From positions 1 to 64,000 of the forward strand of contig NZ_CAMYIV010000005.1 of NCBI RefSeq assembly GCF_947258575.1: DNA of 64,000 bases, read 5' to 3'. This DNA is from an uncultured Alcanivorax sp. GTDB taxonomy: Bacteria; Pseudomonadota; Gammaproteobacteria; Pseudomonadales; Alcanivoracaceae. The notes below the pieces were generated by a model. It worked only from the letters and a program-made list of their open reading frames with translations. It made no database searches and had not been told where the DNA came from. A program made the position numbers and the translations under genes. Shown in pieces: positions 16,756 to 24,803 of this stretch (within the stretch, counting starts at the first letter, position 1; the number at the start of each line of letters is the position of its first letter).

Positions 16756-17904
16756 TTAGGCAATATTGTTGATACGCGGGCCTTCGCGGAACAGCTGATC
16801 CAGCTCACCCTGATAGTAGGCTTCCACCCGCGGGTTCATCACGCTTTTCCACAGTGGCGGTACCATGGCCAGTAGCATCATGGCGGAATAGCCGGCGGGC
16901 AGCTGCGGGCTCTCGTCATAGTGGCGCAGCACCTGGTAACGACGCTTGGCGTAGGCATGGTGATCGCTATGGCGTTGCAGCTGGAACAGCACCAGATTAG
17001 TGATCAGGAAATTCGAGTTCCAGCTATGCGCGGGGGTGACCCGCTCATAGCGACCGGTTTGCAGTTGGCGACGGTGCAGACCGTAATGCTCGATGTAGTT
17101 GACGATCTCCAGCGCCAGCGCCGCAAAGAAACTCTGGCCAACAAAGAACAGCACACCCTGCCAGCCCCACAGCACACCGAAGGCCACCGCGAACAGGAAG
17201 GAGATGCTGTACCACCAGATCAGTTCGTTATGGATGCTGATGTTGTTCTTGCCCTTGCGTTCCAGATACTGCTTTTCCAGGCGCCAGGCATTCTTGAAAT
17301 TTCGCACAAACGCCTTGGGAAGAAAATCATACAGAGACTGGTTATAGCGGCTGGAAGACGCATCATCCGGGGTGGACACATGCACATGGTGGCCACGCAC
17401 ATGCTCCACCTTGAAGCCGCCATAGGTCACCGACGACAACAGCAGGCCGCCCATCCAGTTTTCCACCTTGGGGTCCTTGTGAATCAGCTCGTGGCCCAGG
17501 TTGATGGCGATCATGCCGCCAAGCAGGCCGATGGACATGATCCAGCCGAGCATTCCGGCCCAGGAATAGTCATTGCTGACGAACACATGGCCGGCATAGA
17601 ACAACAGGCCCAGCCAGGCCACGGCCAGTAGCAGGGGCAGGGCGCGGTAGCTCTTGTCCTGCGACAGTTCGGGAACCTGTTTTTCTTCATCCGGGTTCAC
17701 CGGATCTTTGCCAACCAGGTAATCCACCACCGGCACCAGAATGAAGAACACTGCCAGGATCATCCAGGCCCAGAGATTCTGGGTGCCCTGCTCACGACCC
17801 ACCAGAGCGGAAAACGGCACCATGGGAAGAAAAAGCATCCAGCAGGCCAGGTAGCCCCATTTTTTCAAACGCAATAAGGTATCGGGATTGAGTTTTTCCA
17901 ACAT
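16756..17904 (-). CDS. alkB: Alkane 1-monooxygenase (AlkB)
   Basis: 382 residues. Integral-membrane non-heme di-iron enzyme that hydroxylates the terminal carbon of n-alkanes with rubredoxin as electron donor. Histidine boxes: GHELIH (137-142), EHVRGHH (167-173), RHSDHH (311-316), plus the AlkB-specific NYIEHYG (269-275). About six hydrophobic helices. Start at 17904 is preceded by gagaggc; an upstream in-frame start at 17919 is rejected. It follows the solute-binding-like gene by 71 bp on the same strand, so the two are probably one operon controlled by the divergent AraC protein at 19188. No rubredoxin gene is in the window. Confidence 0.96.
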   Translation of the reverse strand: MLEKLNPDTLLRLKKWGYLACWMLFLPMVPFSALVGREQGTQNLWAWMILAVFFILVPVVDYLVGKDPVNPDEEKQVPELSQDKSYRALPLLLAVAWLGLLFYAGHVFVSNDYSWAGMLGWIMSIGLLGGMIAINLGHELIHKDPKVENWMGGLLLSSVTYGGFKVEHVRGHHVHVSTPDDASSSRYNQSLYDFLPKAFVRNFKNAWRLEKQYLERKGKNNISIHNELIWWYSISFLFAVAFGVLWGWQGVLFFVGQSFFAALALEIVNYIEHYGLHRRQLQTGRYERVTPAHSWNSNFLITNLVLFQLQRHSDHHAYAKRRYQVLRHYDESPQLPAGYSAMMLLAMVPPLWKSVMNPRVEAYYQGELDQLFREGPRINNIA

Positions 17905-17975
17905 GATATTGCCTCTCATAATGCTGTGCAGATCACTGCAAGATGACGTTGAAAGAAAAGAAATAATCGATCAGA

Positions 17976-18995
17976 TCACTCGACGGGATTGACGCATTCC
18001 GCGCGGGACGGATTGCCCTTGCAGCGCACCTTGCGCAGCAGGCTCATCATGTCCTTGTCGTACACACCCTGATTGGCAAGATCGATGCGAGCCTGGCGAA
18101 ACATTTCGTCATAGCGGGTGGTTTCTGCGTCAGAAATATTGATCCACCATTTTTCATCTACTTCGCCGTCGGCGTTGTTGATGATGCGCATAGCACGGTC
18201 AAATTGACCGGCCAGATATTTACGCGACTGGTCGGCAAAGCCTGCTGGGAAAAGATCCTTGCGAAGAATCAGCTGTGCACTCAACTGGCCGAGTACCAGA
18301 TCAATGATGCCGCCGTCCGGCTGCATACCCTTGTACAGTTCCAGGGCGGAATAACCGAAGATGGGCGCGAAGCAGGTATCCACGGAACCGTTATTGAAAC
18401 GGGTGGAAAAATTGGTGATATCCGACATCACCGGCGACATGCCCACACGCTTAGCCATGTTCGCCTCGGCCACATCGTATTCCAGCACCGCAATGGATTT
18501 GCCCGCCAGTTCTTCCACCGTATCGATGCTGTTGTCCTTCACGAACAGATAGGCTGCGCCCATGGGCACCAGGCCGCCGAACTCATAGGGCCCGGACACC
18601 AGGTGTGGATTCACCTTGGGGTTACCGCTGGCCAGGATCGACACCACCATGCGCATGGCATCGTAATCGGGAATGGCGCCGATGGAATCCATGCTGCCGG
18701 TATAGCTGATGAACTGACGGCCACGGATGCCGGTAAGCAGGGCGCCATCGCATTGTTTCGCCTTCAAATCCTCGGCGGCGATCTTCTCGTCGGTATAGGG
18801 CTTCAGTTCAATGTCCACGCCCCAGCCAAGCGCGGCGGTCTTGAAGTCCTTCATGATGCCGTAGAAATCGCCGTTGGCACCGACAAGGTCGAACACGCAA
18901 AGCGTGCGGTTGTTGCTGATGCTGGCATGGGCGCTGTTGGCAACCAGTGCCATGGAAACCACGAGAAAAATAATTAATTGTTTTGCATATGTCAT
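17976..18995 (-). CDS. Putative periplasmic solute-binding-like protein (DUF6091 type)
   Basis: 339 residues with a signal peptide (MTYAKQLIIFLVVSMALVAN, cleaved near SAHA). The fold resembles periplasmic type-2 binding proteins: an early strand TLCVFDLVGANGDFYGIMKD, later SVDTCFAPIFGYSALELY and a hinge-like AGKSIAVLEYDVAEA. I recognise this as the 'putative solute-binding protein' family called DUF6091, found near lipid and alkane genes; the exact ligand is unknown. Four cysteines, two in the C-terminal VRCKGNPSRAEC. The ATG at 18995 has cagggaga upstream. Promoter-proximal to alkB; a role in alkane sensing, uptake or export is inference from position. Confidence 0.78.
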   Translation of the reverse strand: MTYAKQLIIFLVVSMALVANSAHASISNNRTLCVFDLVGANGDFYGIMKDFKTAALGWGVDIELKPYTDEKIAAEDLKAKQCDGALLTGIRGRQFISYTGSMDSIGAIPDYDAMRMVVSILASGNPKVNPHLVSGPYEFGGLVPMGAAYLFVKDNSIDTVEELAGKSIAVLEYDVAEANMAKRVGMSPVMSDITNFSTRFNNGSVDTCFAPIFGYSALELYKGMQPDGGIIDLVLGQLSAQLILRKDLFPAGFADQSRKYLAGQFDRAMRIINNADGEVDEKWWINISDAETTRYDEMFRQARIDLANQGVYDKDMMSLLRKVRCKGNPSRAECVNPVE

Positions 18996-19187
18996 GACGT
19001 TCTCCCTGGTGAAAGGCAACCCATCAGTAAGGTTTTTTTGTGCTTTGTTGCCTTACTGTTCGTTTGTAGTGCTCGGGGTTCGAACCGTGGAGATCGATGC
19101 TAGATATGCGTCCGGTGCTAGGGTAGGTTGTCTGTAGACAGATGGGGGTCATTTTTTGACAATGCGAATTTTCAGGTTTTGCCGGTC
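18996..19187. promoter_or_regulatory. Divergent promoter region, alkB operon / AraC regulator
   Basis: 192 bp between two divergent start codons. It contains an inverted repeat cagtaagg...ccttactg (19025-19058) around a T-rich loop, and a short dyad tgtct-gt-agaca (19130-19141). Either could be an operator for the AraC protein; positions of -10/-35 boxes are not assigned. Confidence 0.5.
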
Positions 19188-20204
19188 ATGAACCAGCCGA
19201 TGGAATGGGCACTCTCCATCAACTATCTCCGCCAAGTGGCAGACCAGCTGACCGAGATGGGGATCGACGTTGCCCCCTGGCTGGCGGCCCATGACCTGTC
19301 ACTGGCCGATCTTGAACAGGCGGATGCCAGCGTTCCCTGGGAGGTGGTCCGTGCCCTGTTTCTGGAAGCGGAAGCGATCACCGGGGAGCCGGCCCTGGGC
19401 CTGATGGTGGGTGAGCGGCTACGCATCAATAATCACGGCATGGTCGGCTATGCGGCCATGAACAGCGGCTCTGTCCGCCAGGTGGTGGAATTGCTGGAGC
19501 GCTTTATCCCCCTGCGCATCAACCTGGTCATGGTCAGCCATCAGGTGGATGGCAAATACCTCAACCTGCAGATCCGGGAATTGCTGCCGCTGGGTGAGGT
19601 GGGGCCCTTCCTGCTGGGCGCCGTGGTGGTGGCGGTAAAGAACGTGCTGGACTTCATCACCCTGGGCAACTGTCAGGTGGCCCAGGCCAGCTTTACCTTT
19701 GCCGAAGCCTTCGACCGGGAACTGGTTCGATCCCTGTTCCGCTGTCCGGTTCGCTACAACCAGGGCTGGACCGGTCTGTCCCTGCCGCTGAATGGGGTGG
19801 ATCAGCCACTGAGAACCGCGGACCCGGCCGCCTTCGAGCATGCGGAAAAACTCTGCGAGCGGGAATTGCAGAACCTGGTATCGGATGTCTCTGTGTCAGC
19901 ACGGGTGCGCCGGTTGATGCTGGCCAAGCAGGTGAACTTCCCCTCACTCACCGTCACCGCCCGCATATTGCACATGACTCCGCGAACCCTGCACCGGCGC
20001 TTGCTGGATGAAGGCACCTCGTTCCAGGAAATCCTCGACGAAGTCCGCCACGCCCTGGCCATGGAATACCTGAAAAGCCAGCACATGACCATTCAGGAAC
20101 TGGCCTACACCCTGGGCTACGGCGACACCGCCAACTTCCGCCGCGCCTTCAAACGCTGGACCGGCGTGGCGCCGTCGTTTTTTCGGGAAAACAGTGAGGA
20201 GTGA
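19188..20204 (+). CDS. AraC-family regulator with arabinose-binding-like domain (alkB-linked)
   Basis: 338 residues from the ATG at 19188; a TTG at 19128 would add 20 poorly conserved residues. The N-terminal ~200 residues (INYLRQVADQLTEMGIDVAPWL...) match the ligand-binding domain of OruR/ArgR-type AraC proteins; the C-terminal HTH pair ends in ELAYTLGYGDTANFRRAFKRWTGVAPSFFR. Divergent from the solute-binding-like/alkB operon, so it is the probable alkane- or fatty-acid-responsive regulator of it. The ligand cannot be deduced. Confidence 0.87.
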   Translation: MNQPMEWALSINYLRQVADQLTEMGIDVAPWLAAHDLSLADLEQADASVPWEVVRALFLEAEAITGEPALGLMVGERLRINNHGMVGYAAMNSGSVRQVVELLERFIPLRINLVMVSHQVDGKYLNLQIRELLPLGEVGPFLLGAVVVAVKNVLDFITLGNCQVAQASFTFAEAFDRELVRSLFRCPVRYNQGWTGLSLPLNGVDQPLRTADPAAFEHAEKLCERELQNLVSDVSVSARVRRLMLAKQVNFPSLTVTARILHMTPRTLHRRLLDEGTSFQEILDEVRHALAMEYLKSQHMTIQELAYTLGYGDTANFRRAFKRWTGVAPSFFRENSEE

Positions 20205-20404
20205 TGTAAGAGAAAATCTCTCATGCTGCTGCAATGTCCACGAGCCCCTAAAGGTTGCTGCTTTTAGAATTTTGTGGGAACGGAGCGCAGCGGAGTAACG
20301 CCTGCAAGGCGGGTCGCAGGCTGAGCGAAGCGAATAACCGATGCTCGCATCGCGAATAACGGCGGAGCTACAGGCGCGCAGGCGATCAAGTCCAGGTAAC
20401 CCGC
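20205..20404. repeat. Intergenic REP-like sequence
   Basis: The stretch 20275-20395 (gtgggaacggagcgcagcgg, later ccgatgctcgcatcgcgaat and gcggagctacaggcgcgcag) consists of short inverted repeats of the REP type. No gene seen. Confidence 0.55.
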
Positions 20405-20713
20405 CTATACCGACCTGGCACCCTGAATATCGTAAGCCGTAAACGCCCGCTCCATCAGCCCGAGCTGCTTTGCCGCCTCCCGCCATGGCGCAATATGCGG
20501 CGCTACCAGATGCGCATCCAGGGAGTTATTGTCTGGCCAAAGCTCGGAAAAGCGAATCAGGCCGGGATCAAACAGATCTTCCGCCACATCGTAGGCAATG
20601 CAGCCATCCTGGCTGCGCGTGGCATCGACAAAGGTTTTGAGGTGCGGCCTGACGGCGCCCATGGATTCAGGCGGGAAGCGGAGGGTGCCGAAAACGGCAA
20701 CGTTTTTTTGCAT
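20405..20713 (-). CDS. Antibiotic biosynthesis monooxygenase (ABM)-domain protein
   Basis: 102 residues, a single ferredoxin-like ABM domain as in YgiN-type quinol monooxygenases: AVFGTLRFPPESM, then CIAYDVAEDLFDPGLIRFSELWPD and a C-terminal LDAHLVAPHIAPWREAAKQL containing the conserved HL-x-x-PH. Such proteins act on quinones or other aromatics or serve heme/oxidative roles; substrate unknown. 29 bp downstream of the acyltransferase gene on the same strand, so probably co-transcribed. Confidence 0.85.
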   Translation of the reverse strand: MQKNVAVFGTLRFPPESMGAVRPHLKTFVDATRSQDGCIAYDVAEDLFDPGLIRFSELWPDNNSLDAHLVAPHIAPWREAAKQLGLMERAFTAYDIQGARSV

Positions 20714-20742
20714 GGTTATCCCGGGTTCTGACGTTGAGTCTT

Positions 20743-21444
20743 TCAGGTGCTCGCATGTTCCGTGAGCATTTCCTGCAGGCGACTTTCCAGCGCGGCATGA
20801 AAGGCATCACCGGCTTCAGGGTCCTCGTCTGTGCCATTGTCAGGCGGTGACATGGGCACATTCAGATAGTGAACCAGTTTGGCCGGCTTGGGAATGATGG
20901 TGCCGTACTTGCCAAAAATAACCGGGGCGGCCAGTTTGTAGCGGCTGTACACCCAGTCGGTCACCGGGTTCGATACCACGTGATAAATGTCATCTGCCGC
21001 CGGGCAGGCGGAAAGAATCACCGGGGCGCCGGTACGCATGGCCAGCTTTGCGAACCCTTTTCTGTCACTGATATCCAGCTGGTATTTCTGGCTGCTGGGC
21101 CGCAGTGCTTCACGCATGCCGCCCGGCGCTACCAATACCAGCTCGCCATCACGCAACAGGCTTTCCGCATTGTGCTGTGAGCCCTCAACGAAACCGTAAG
21201 CGGTCGCCATATCGCGTAATACCGGCACCTTGAAGATATAGCGATCACCCAGCAGCCACACATCTCGCCCCAGTTTGGCCTTGATCGCAGCAGCAAGCAG
21301 GCCGCTGTCATAGGTGGCCAGGGAATGGTTCACCACAATCAGGGCCGGCCCGTTGGCTGGGATGTGCTCCAGGCCTTCAACGCGATGCTCGTGATAGCGG
21401 GCAGCGCGGTTCATGACGGTGTCTGCGATATTGATGATGTTCAT
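20743..21444 (-). CDS. Lysophospholipid acyltransferase-family protein
   Basis: 233 residues. The acyltransferase motif NHSLATYD gives the H-x4-D catalytic pair, followed by GSQHNAESLLRDGELVLVAPGGMREA, where GG(M)REA corresponds to the DAGAT/TMEM68-like acyltransferase block rather than classical PlsC EGTR. It probably transfers acyl groups to lyso- or diacyl-glycerolipids at the inner membrane, relevant to storage lipid in this type of organism. No clear transmembrane helix. Heads a two-gene unit with the ABM protein. Confidence 0.8.
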   Translation of the reverse strand: MNIINIADTVMNRAARYHEHRVEGLEHIPANGPALIVVNHSLATYDSGLLAAAIKAKLGRDVWLLGDRYIFKVPVLRDMATAYGFVEGSQHNAESLLRDGELVLVAPGGMREALRPSSQKYQLDISDRKGFAKLAMRTGAPVILSACPAADDIYHVVSNPVTDWVYSRYKLAAPVIFGKYGTIIPKPAKLVHYLNVPMSPPDNGTDEDPEAGDAFHAALESRLQEMLTEHAST

Positions 21445-21597
21445 AGTGATAGGTTGATCCGAGTCTGTTCGTTATTGCGAAGAGAACCAGTGGTGCATTG
21501 TTTTAATCGCTTCGGGCTTGCCGCAACACCCTGACAGTCGATTATGCCCGAGACACATAAAAACATTATAATCACGGGATAATGCTTATCTACTATA

Positions 21598-22560
21598 ATG
21601 CTGATCCCACGCCTCAAGCCTATGACTGTAAAGACCCGCCATCGAAGTCAGAAAAGCCCGTCCAGGTCGGTTAAGGGTCTGCACCCGCGGAATTTACACA
21701 ATCAGGGCTATGATTTTCCTGCATTGGTAACAAGTTGCCCGGCGTTGGCCCCCCATGTGAAGCCGAACCCTTACGGCGATCTTTCCATCGATTTCTCAAA
21801 CCCGTTGGCAGTCAAGGCACTCAACGCCGCGTTACTAAACCGATACTACAACATTGCCGATTGGGATATTCCGGACGGTGCACTTTGCCCTCCCATTCCT
21901 GGCAGGGCTGACTATATCCATTACATTGCGGATCTGGTTGGGCCTGAAAATAGCGACATCAGACTGCTTGATATCGGCACTGGCGCAAACGGCATCTACC
22001 CGCTACTGGCATGCCGGATTTACGGCTGGCAGTGCGTCGGCAGTGATATAAGCCCCCTGTCGCTTGCAAATGTGGGCACGATTATCGACAGCAATGCCGA
22101 TCTCAAAGAACGTTTTACCCTGCGCACCCAAACCGACAAGAACCATATTTTTGAAGGCATCATACAGCCGGATGAGTATTTCGATGTCAGTGTATGCAAC
22201 CCGCCTTTCCATGCCTCGCAGGATGAGGCACTGAAAAGTAGCCAACGTAAGGTCTCTAACCTGGCGCGCAATCGCGGTGAGGAAAAGGCGAAAACAAAGG
22301 CGTCGAATCTAAACTTTGGTGGGCAGGGCGCTGAGCTTTGGTGCAAGGGCGGCGAACTGTTGTTTCTCAAGAAAATGATAAGAGAAAGTCAGGTGTGTTC
22401 ATCGCAATGCCGCTGGTTTACCAGCCTGGTATCAAAAGCCGGCAATGTCAGGCCGTTGAAGAAATTGATGCTGAAGGTCGGCGCCGTTGAGGTGCGGGAA
22501 ATTGAGATGAAGCAGGGGAACAAGGTTGCCCGGGTGCTGGCCTGGACATTTTTCGAGTAG
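21598..22560 (+). CDS. rlmF: 23S rRNA (adenine-1618-N6)-methyltransferase
   Basis: 320 residues. Methylates A1618 of 23S rRNA. Distinctive RlmF features: HPRNLHNQGYDFPALV-like opening (here LHPRNLHNQGYDFPAL), the IPGRADYIHYIADL segment, SAM-binding LLDIGTGANGIYPLL, and the amino-methyltransferase catalytic motif NPPFHAS. Start could be 21598 or the internal ATG at 21622 (MTVKTRHR). Next to the integron-like block on its right. Confidence 0.92.
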   Translation: MLIPRLKPMTVKTRHRSQKSPSRSVKGLHPRNLHNQGYDFPALVTSCPALAPHVKPNPYGDLSIDFSNPLAVKALNAALLNRYYNIADWDIPDGALCPPIPGRADYIHYIADLVGPENSDIRLLDIGTGANGIYPLLACRIYGWQCVGSDISPLSLANVGTIIDSNADLKERFTLRTQTDKNHIFEGIIQPDEYFDVSVCNPPFHASQDEALKSSQRKVSNLARNRGEEKAKTKASNLNFGGQGAELWCKGGELLFLKKMIRESQVCSSQCRWFTSLVSKAGNVRPLKKLMLKVGAVEVREIEMKQGNKVARVLAWTFFE

Positions 22561-22612
22561 ATGACTCGGAAATAGGGGCATTGGGGGTCAGGTTTTGCCT
22601 GTTGCTACTTGG

Positions 22613-22636
22613 GGCACGGGGGAAGACCTGATCCTC
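22613..22636. repeat. G-rich motif GGGGCACGGGG..AAGACCTGA, copy 1
   Basis: ggggcacgggggaagacctg followed by atcctcgtta. Related copies at 60403-60431, 62513-62543 and 63393-63423 share cacggggcaagacctgaccc. It lies at the left edge of the AT-rich cassette block. Confidence 0.7.
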
Positions 22637-22654
22637 GTTACTCAGCGCCAGCGA

Positions 22655-22706
22655 ATAACGCAAAAGGCGCGTAGCATCCGCCGTTAGACTGAAGCGGTTT
22701 GTTAAA
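22655..22706 (-). other. Degenerate attC-like site (left end of cassette block)
   Basis: On the minus strand, directly after the DUF3800 stop codon, the sequence reads atttaacaaaccgcttcag and ends about 50 bp later in gcgttattc. The opening fits the R'' core of an attC site (RYYYAAC) and the AACAAAC that follows it in Vibrio-type sites. The inner part is poorly paired, so it may be truncated or damaged. Confidence 0.45.
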
Positions 22707-23801
22707 TTATTTGTTGAGTGCATGTAAGAATTCAGCCAACTCAGGATACTCTGGCCCCTTCAGCAAATCGACTTCGCCTTTACTAGCAACTAAATAACTA
22801 TTCCTGGCCTTGTTAAAGCGCTCTAATAAGGGAAGAACTAGACTATTTACTCGCTCCACAAAGTCATAGAGATCTGAGTAGCTACTGGGTATTTTATACC
22901 CATGATTACAGCTAGCTATTAGCACATCTTTATCTCTCAGTTTTGATACAATTTGGGATCTGATGGCTTGCTCTGTAACACTACTAAAGCCACAGCTTTG
23001 TAAATGCTCAAGCAATCTTTTGGTCGCTATATATCCATCTTCGGATGAGAGTCGGCTATTGAACACTAGATGACTTAAAACACACACCTGAAGTCTTGTC
23101 TCTTCGTCATTATATTCACGGTGCTTTTCAATGTATATTTCAGCCTTGGAAAGCGCATGATAATGAATGAAACGATCATACTCTTTGCTAGTCCTGTCGG
23201 GCTCGAAATACGCCTGATGTTTAGTTGGCCATTCTTTTACATCTAATGCCTTTGACTTAATTAATGACCTATAGCTTTCAAGTAGCGCCTGATTGGACTT
23301 GTCCTCGTACACCTTCGCAAGCGTACCAACAAGAAAGTCAGCTAGCTGGACAAGTACATTGTCATGACTTGAAACCAAATTTAACTCAGAGTCCCAGAAA
23401 AGATCTGGTTTATGATTCTTTTCGATATATCTTTGAAAGCTTAGCTTGAACTCGTCACCACCATGCTCATCGGCAAAAACCGTAATACTTGGGAAGTTTT
23501 CAAATAGCTGTTTGTATAGAAGACCATTAATAAACTTTAAAAATGATCTTTTATACTTGAAACCTCCATCACGGCCTAAAGCATCTTTCTCTACAGCTAC
23601 TGCGTAAAACTTGAAATCTAGTTCTAATATACTGCCAAGTATTTTTATTCTGCGCGCATGACCATCCCTGTCCCTAACACTGCTCGACTTTATCTCCCCT
23701 TTTTGGAAGTACTTTGCACGAATAGTTTCAACTTCATGTCTTAATGAGTCAAATTTATCATTATCTATGACTACTGCGCACACGATGAAATACTTAGACA
23801 C
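22707..23801 (-). CDS. DUF3800-family protein, apparently frameshifted at its 5' end
   Basis: The open frame gives 364 residues from a GTG at 23801 (SKYFIVCAVVID...). DUF3800 proteins have an RNase H-like fold and occur in mobile and defence-associated regions; function unproven. The family's N-terminal F-I-D-E-S-G-N motif is encoded just upstream (23802-23852) in the same frame but has no usual start codon. An ATG at 23878-23880 is out of frame by one base; removing one A of a four-A run (23858-23861 on the complement) would give MESEHYQTLAFIDESGN and a protein of about 390 residues. AT-rich unlike its neighbours. Either a sequencing error or an inactivated gene. Confidence 0.75.
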   Translation of the reverse strand: MSKYFIVCAVVIDNDKFDSLRHEVETIRAKYFQKGEIKSSSVRDRDGHARRIKILGSILELDFKFYAVAVEKDALGRDGGFKYKRSFLKFINGLLYKQLFENFPSITVFADEHGGDEFKLSFQRYIEKNHKPDLFWDSELNLVSSHDNVLVQLADFLVGTLAKVYEDKSNQALLESYRSLIKSKALDVKEWPTKHQAYFEPDRTSKEYDRFIHYHALSKAEIYIEKHREYNDEETRLQVCVLSHLVFNSRLSSEDGYIATKRLLEHLQSCGFSSVTEQAIRSQIVSKLRDKDVLIASCNHGYKIPSSYSDLYDFVERVNSLVLPLLERFNKARNSYLVASKGEVDLLKGPEYPELAEFLHALNK

Positions 23802-23886
23802 ATCCCGCTTGGAAGTATCTAAGTCTGTATTTCCCGATTCATCAATGAACGCTAGTGTTTTGATAATGCTCTGACTCCATGAGGTA

Positions 23887-23948
23887 ATTTAACGCCCGCG
23901 TATTAGCCGCGAGATTGCGAGCGTGCCAATTGACACGTTTGTTATGTG
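23887..23948 (-). other. attC-like integron recombination site
   Basis: On the minus strand the segment reads cacataacaaacgtgtcaat (R''-L'' side), an imperfect hairpin, then ctaatacgcgggcgttaaat (L'-R' side). The ends pair imperfectly (TAACAAACG with CGGGCGTTA), the architecture of Vibrio-type attC sites. It starts 5 bp after the stop of one gene and ends about 10 bp before the ATG of the next, as expected between gene cassettes. No integrase gene is in the window. Confidence 0.65.
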
Positions 23949-23952
23949 ATGG

Positions 23953-24468
23953 CTACAGCACAACTTGACCGTCATCATATGAATTCTTTGACTGATACCT
24001 ATGAACTGGTCCATAAGCTATTTCTCTAAGATCACCCAAATACAAATTATCGATTGGTCCGTGAACATCAGGCTTGTCTATGGCCACTCTGAACTCTTCT
24101 TGGTGGGAGAATATATTTCTTTTTCTAAAAGCACCGACTTCGCCTTCATGTGTTTTTTGGCAAAAATACTGCACATAATCTGCTTTATATCTAATATTAG
24201 ATTCTTTTAGCTTAATATCTAGACGCTCCATAAAGGCATTAGCATTATGTATGAGTACAAAGTACTCCCCAAACTCATCCCATAGTCGTTCGTCAAACAC
24301 TTTCCCTTCCATAGATCGTGATATTGACTCTTCGCTAAGTACATAAAAACAGAAAATATGTGAATATTCAGGGGTTCCCTCTCGCATACAAAAAGGTGCT
24401 TCTATTTTAAATTTTCTTCCACCAATTTTTACGGATGCGCCCTCGTGTTGATGGTAGCTGCTAGCCAT
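23953..24468 (-). CDS. Cassette-borne hypothetical protein, apparently frameshifted
   Basis: The open frame gives 171 residues from an internal ATG (MASSYHQHEG). Upstream, another frame begins at an ATG at 24606-24608 with gaggcaag before it and reads MRDCLIKFAKTKSHLIDFVN then NGRVYINTTGFF before diverging. Adding one T to the six-T run near 24509-24514 would join the two frames into a protein of about 218 residues (…TTGFFSDCENEDVGQFDKFEM…). The joined layout resembles a widespread uncharacterised family with K-F…G-x-x-Y-x-N-T near the start and H-Q-E-E-F-R later (HQEEFRVAI). AT-rich; function unknown. Confidence 0.65.
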   Translation of the reverse strand: MASSYHQHEGASVKIGGRKFKIEAPFCMREGTPEYSHIFCFYVLSEESISRSMEGKVFDERLWDEFGEYFVLIHNANAFMERLDIKLKESNIRYKADYVQYFCQKTHEGEVGAFRKRNIFSHQEEFRVAIDKPDVHGPIDNLYLGDLREIAYGPVHRYQSKNSYDDGQVVL

Positions 24469-24508
24469 CTCAAATTTATCAAACTGTCCAACGTCCTCAT
24501 TTTCACAA

Positions 24509-24803
24509 TCTGAAAAAATCCTGTTGTATTGATATACACTCGGCCATTATTAACAAAGTCAATTAAGTGTGATTTTGTTTTTGCGAATTTTATCAAGCAA
24601 TCACGCATAGACTTGCCTCATCACATAACAGCGTATTAATTAGAATGCCCCTTTGAATCCCCGAACGGGTATTCCAGACACGATAGAAACAAAATGCTTG
24701 ATAATCATGAGCTTGTAAAGCCAATCAGGTCCTTGCGCCAGCCTTTCCCCTGAAAACAAAAAAGCCCGCACGCGGCGGGCTTTGTGTTGGTGAGTCGTCA
24801 TTA
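24509..24803. other. Region right of the cassettes
   Basis: Contains the probable true 5' end of the cassette gene (to 24608), an attC/attI-like core (cacataacagcgtattaat, 24622-24640, i.e. gttatgtg on the minus strand) and then about 110 bp of unassigned sequence before the desaturase terminator. No integrase gene. Confidence 0.45.
24758..24784 (-). terminator. Rho-independent terminator of the desaturase gene
   Basis: On the minus strand: aaagcccgc-cgcgt-gcgggctttttt, a 9-bp GC-rich stem followed by a run of T, located 20 bp after the desaturase stop. Confidence 0.88.

Noticed and set aside
19128-19187. TTG start extending the alkB-linked AraC protein by 20 residues
   Set aside because: The extension lies in the promoter dyad region; the ATG at 19188 opens the usual N-terminus of the family.
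22640-24640. AT-rich block as a prophage or toxin-antitoxin locus
   Set aside because: No phage structural, integrase or repressor genes and no small overlapping gene pair; the attC-like sites explain the layout better.
24608-24803. Integron integrase gene next to the cassettes
   Set aside because: The next gene to the right is a fatty acid desaturase and to the left rlmF; no tyrosine-recombinase motifs in either strand.
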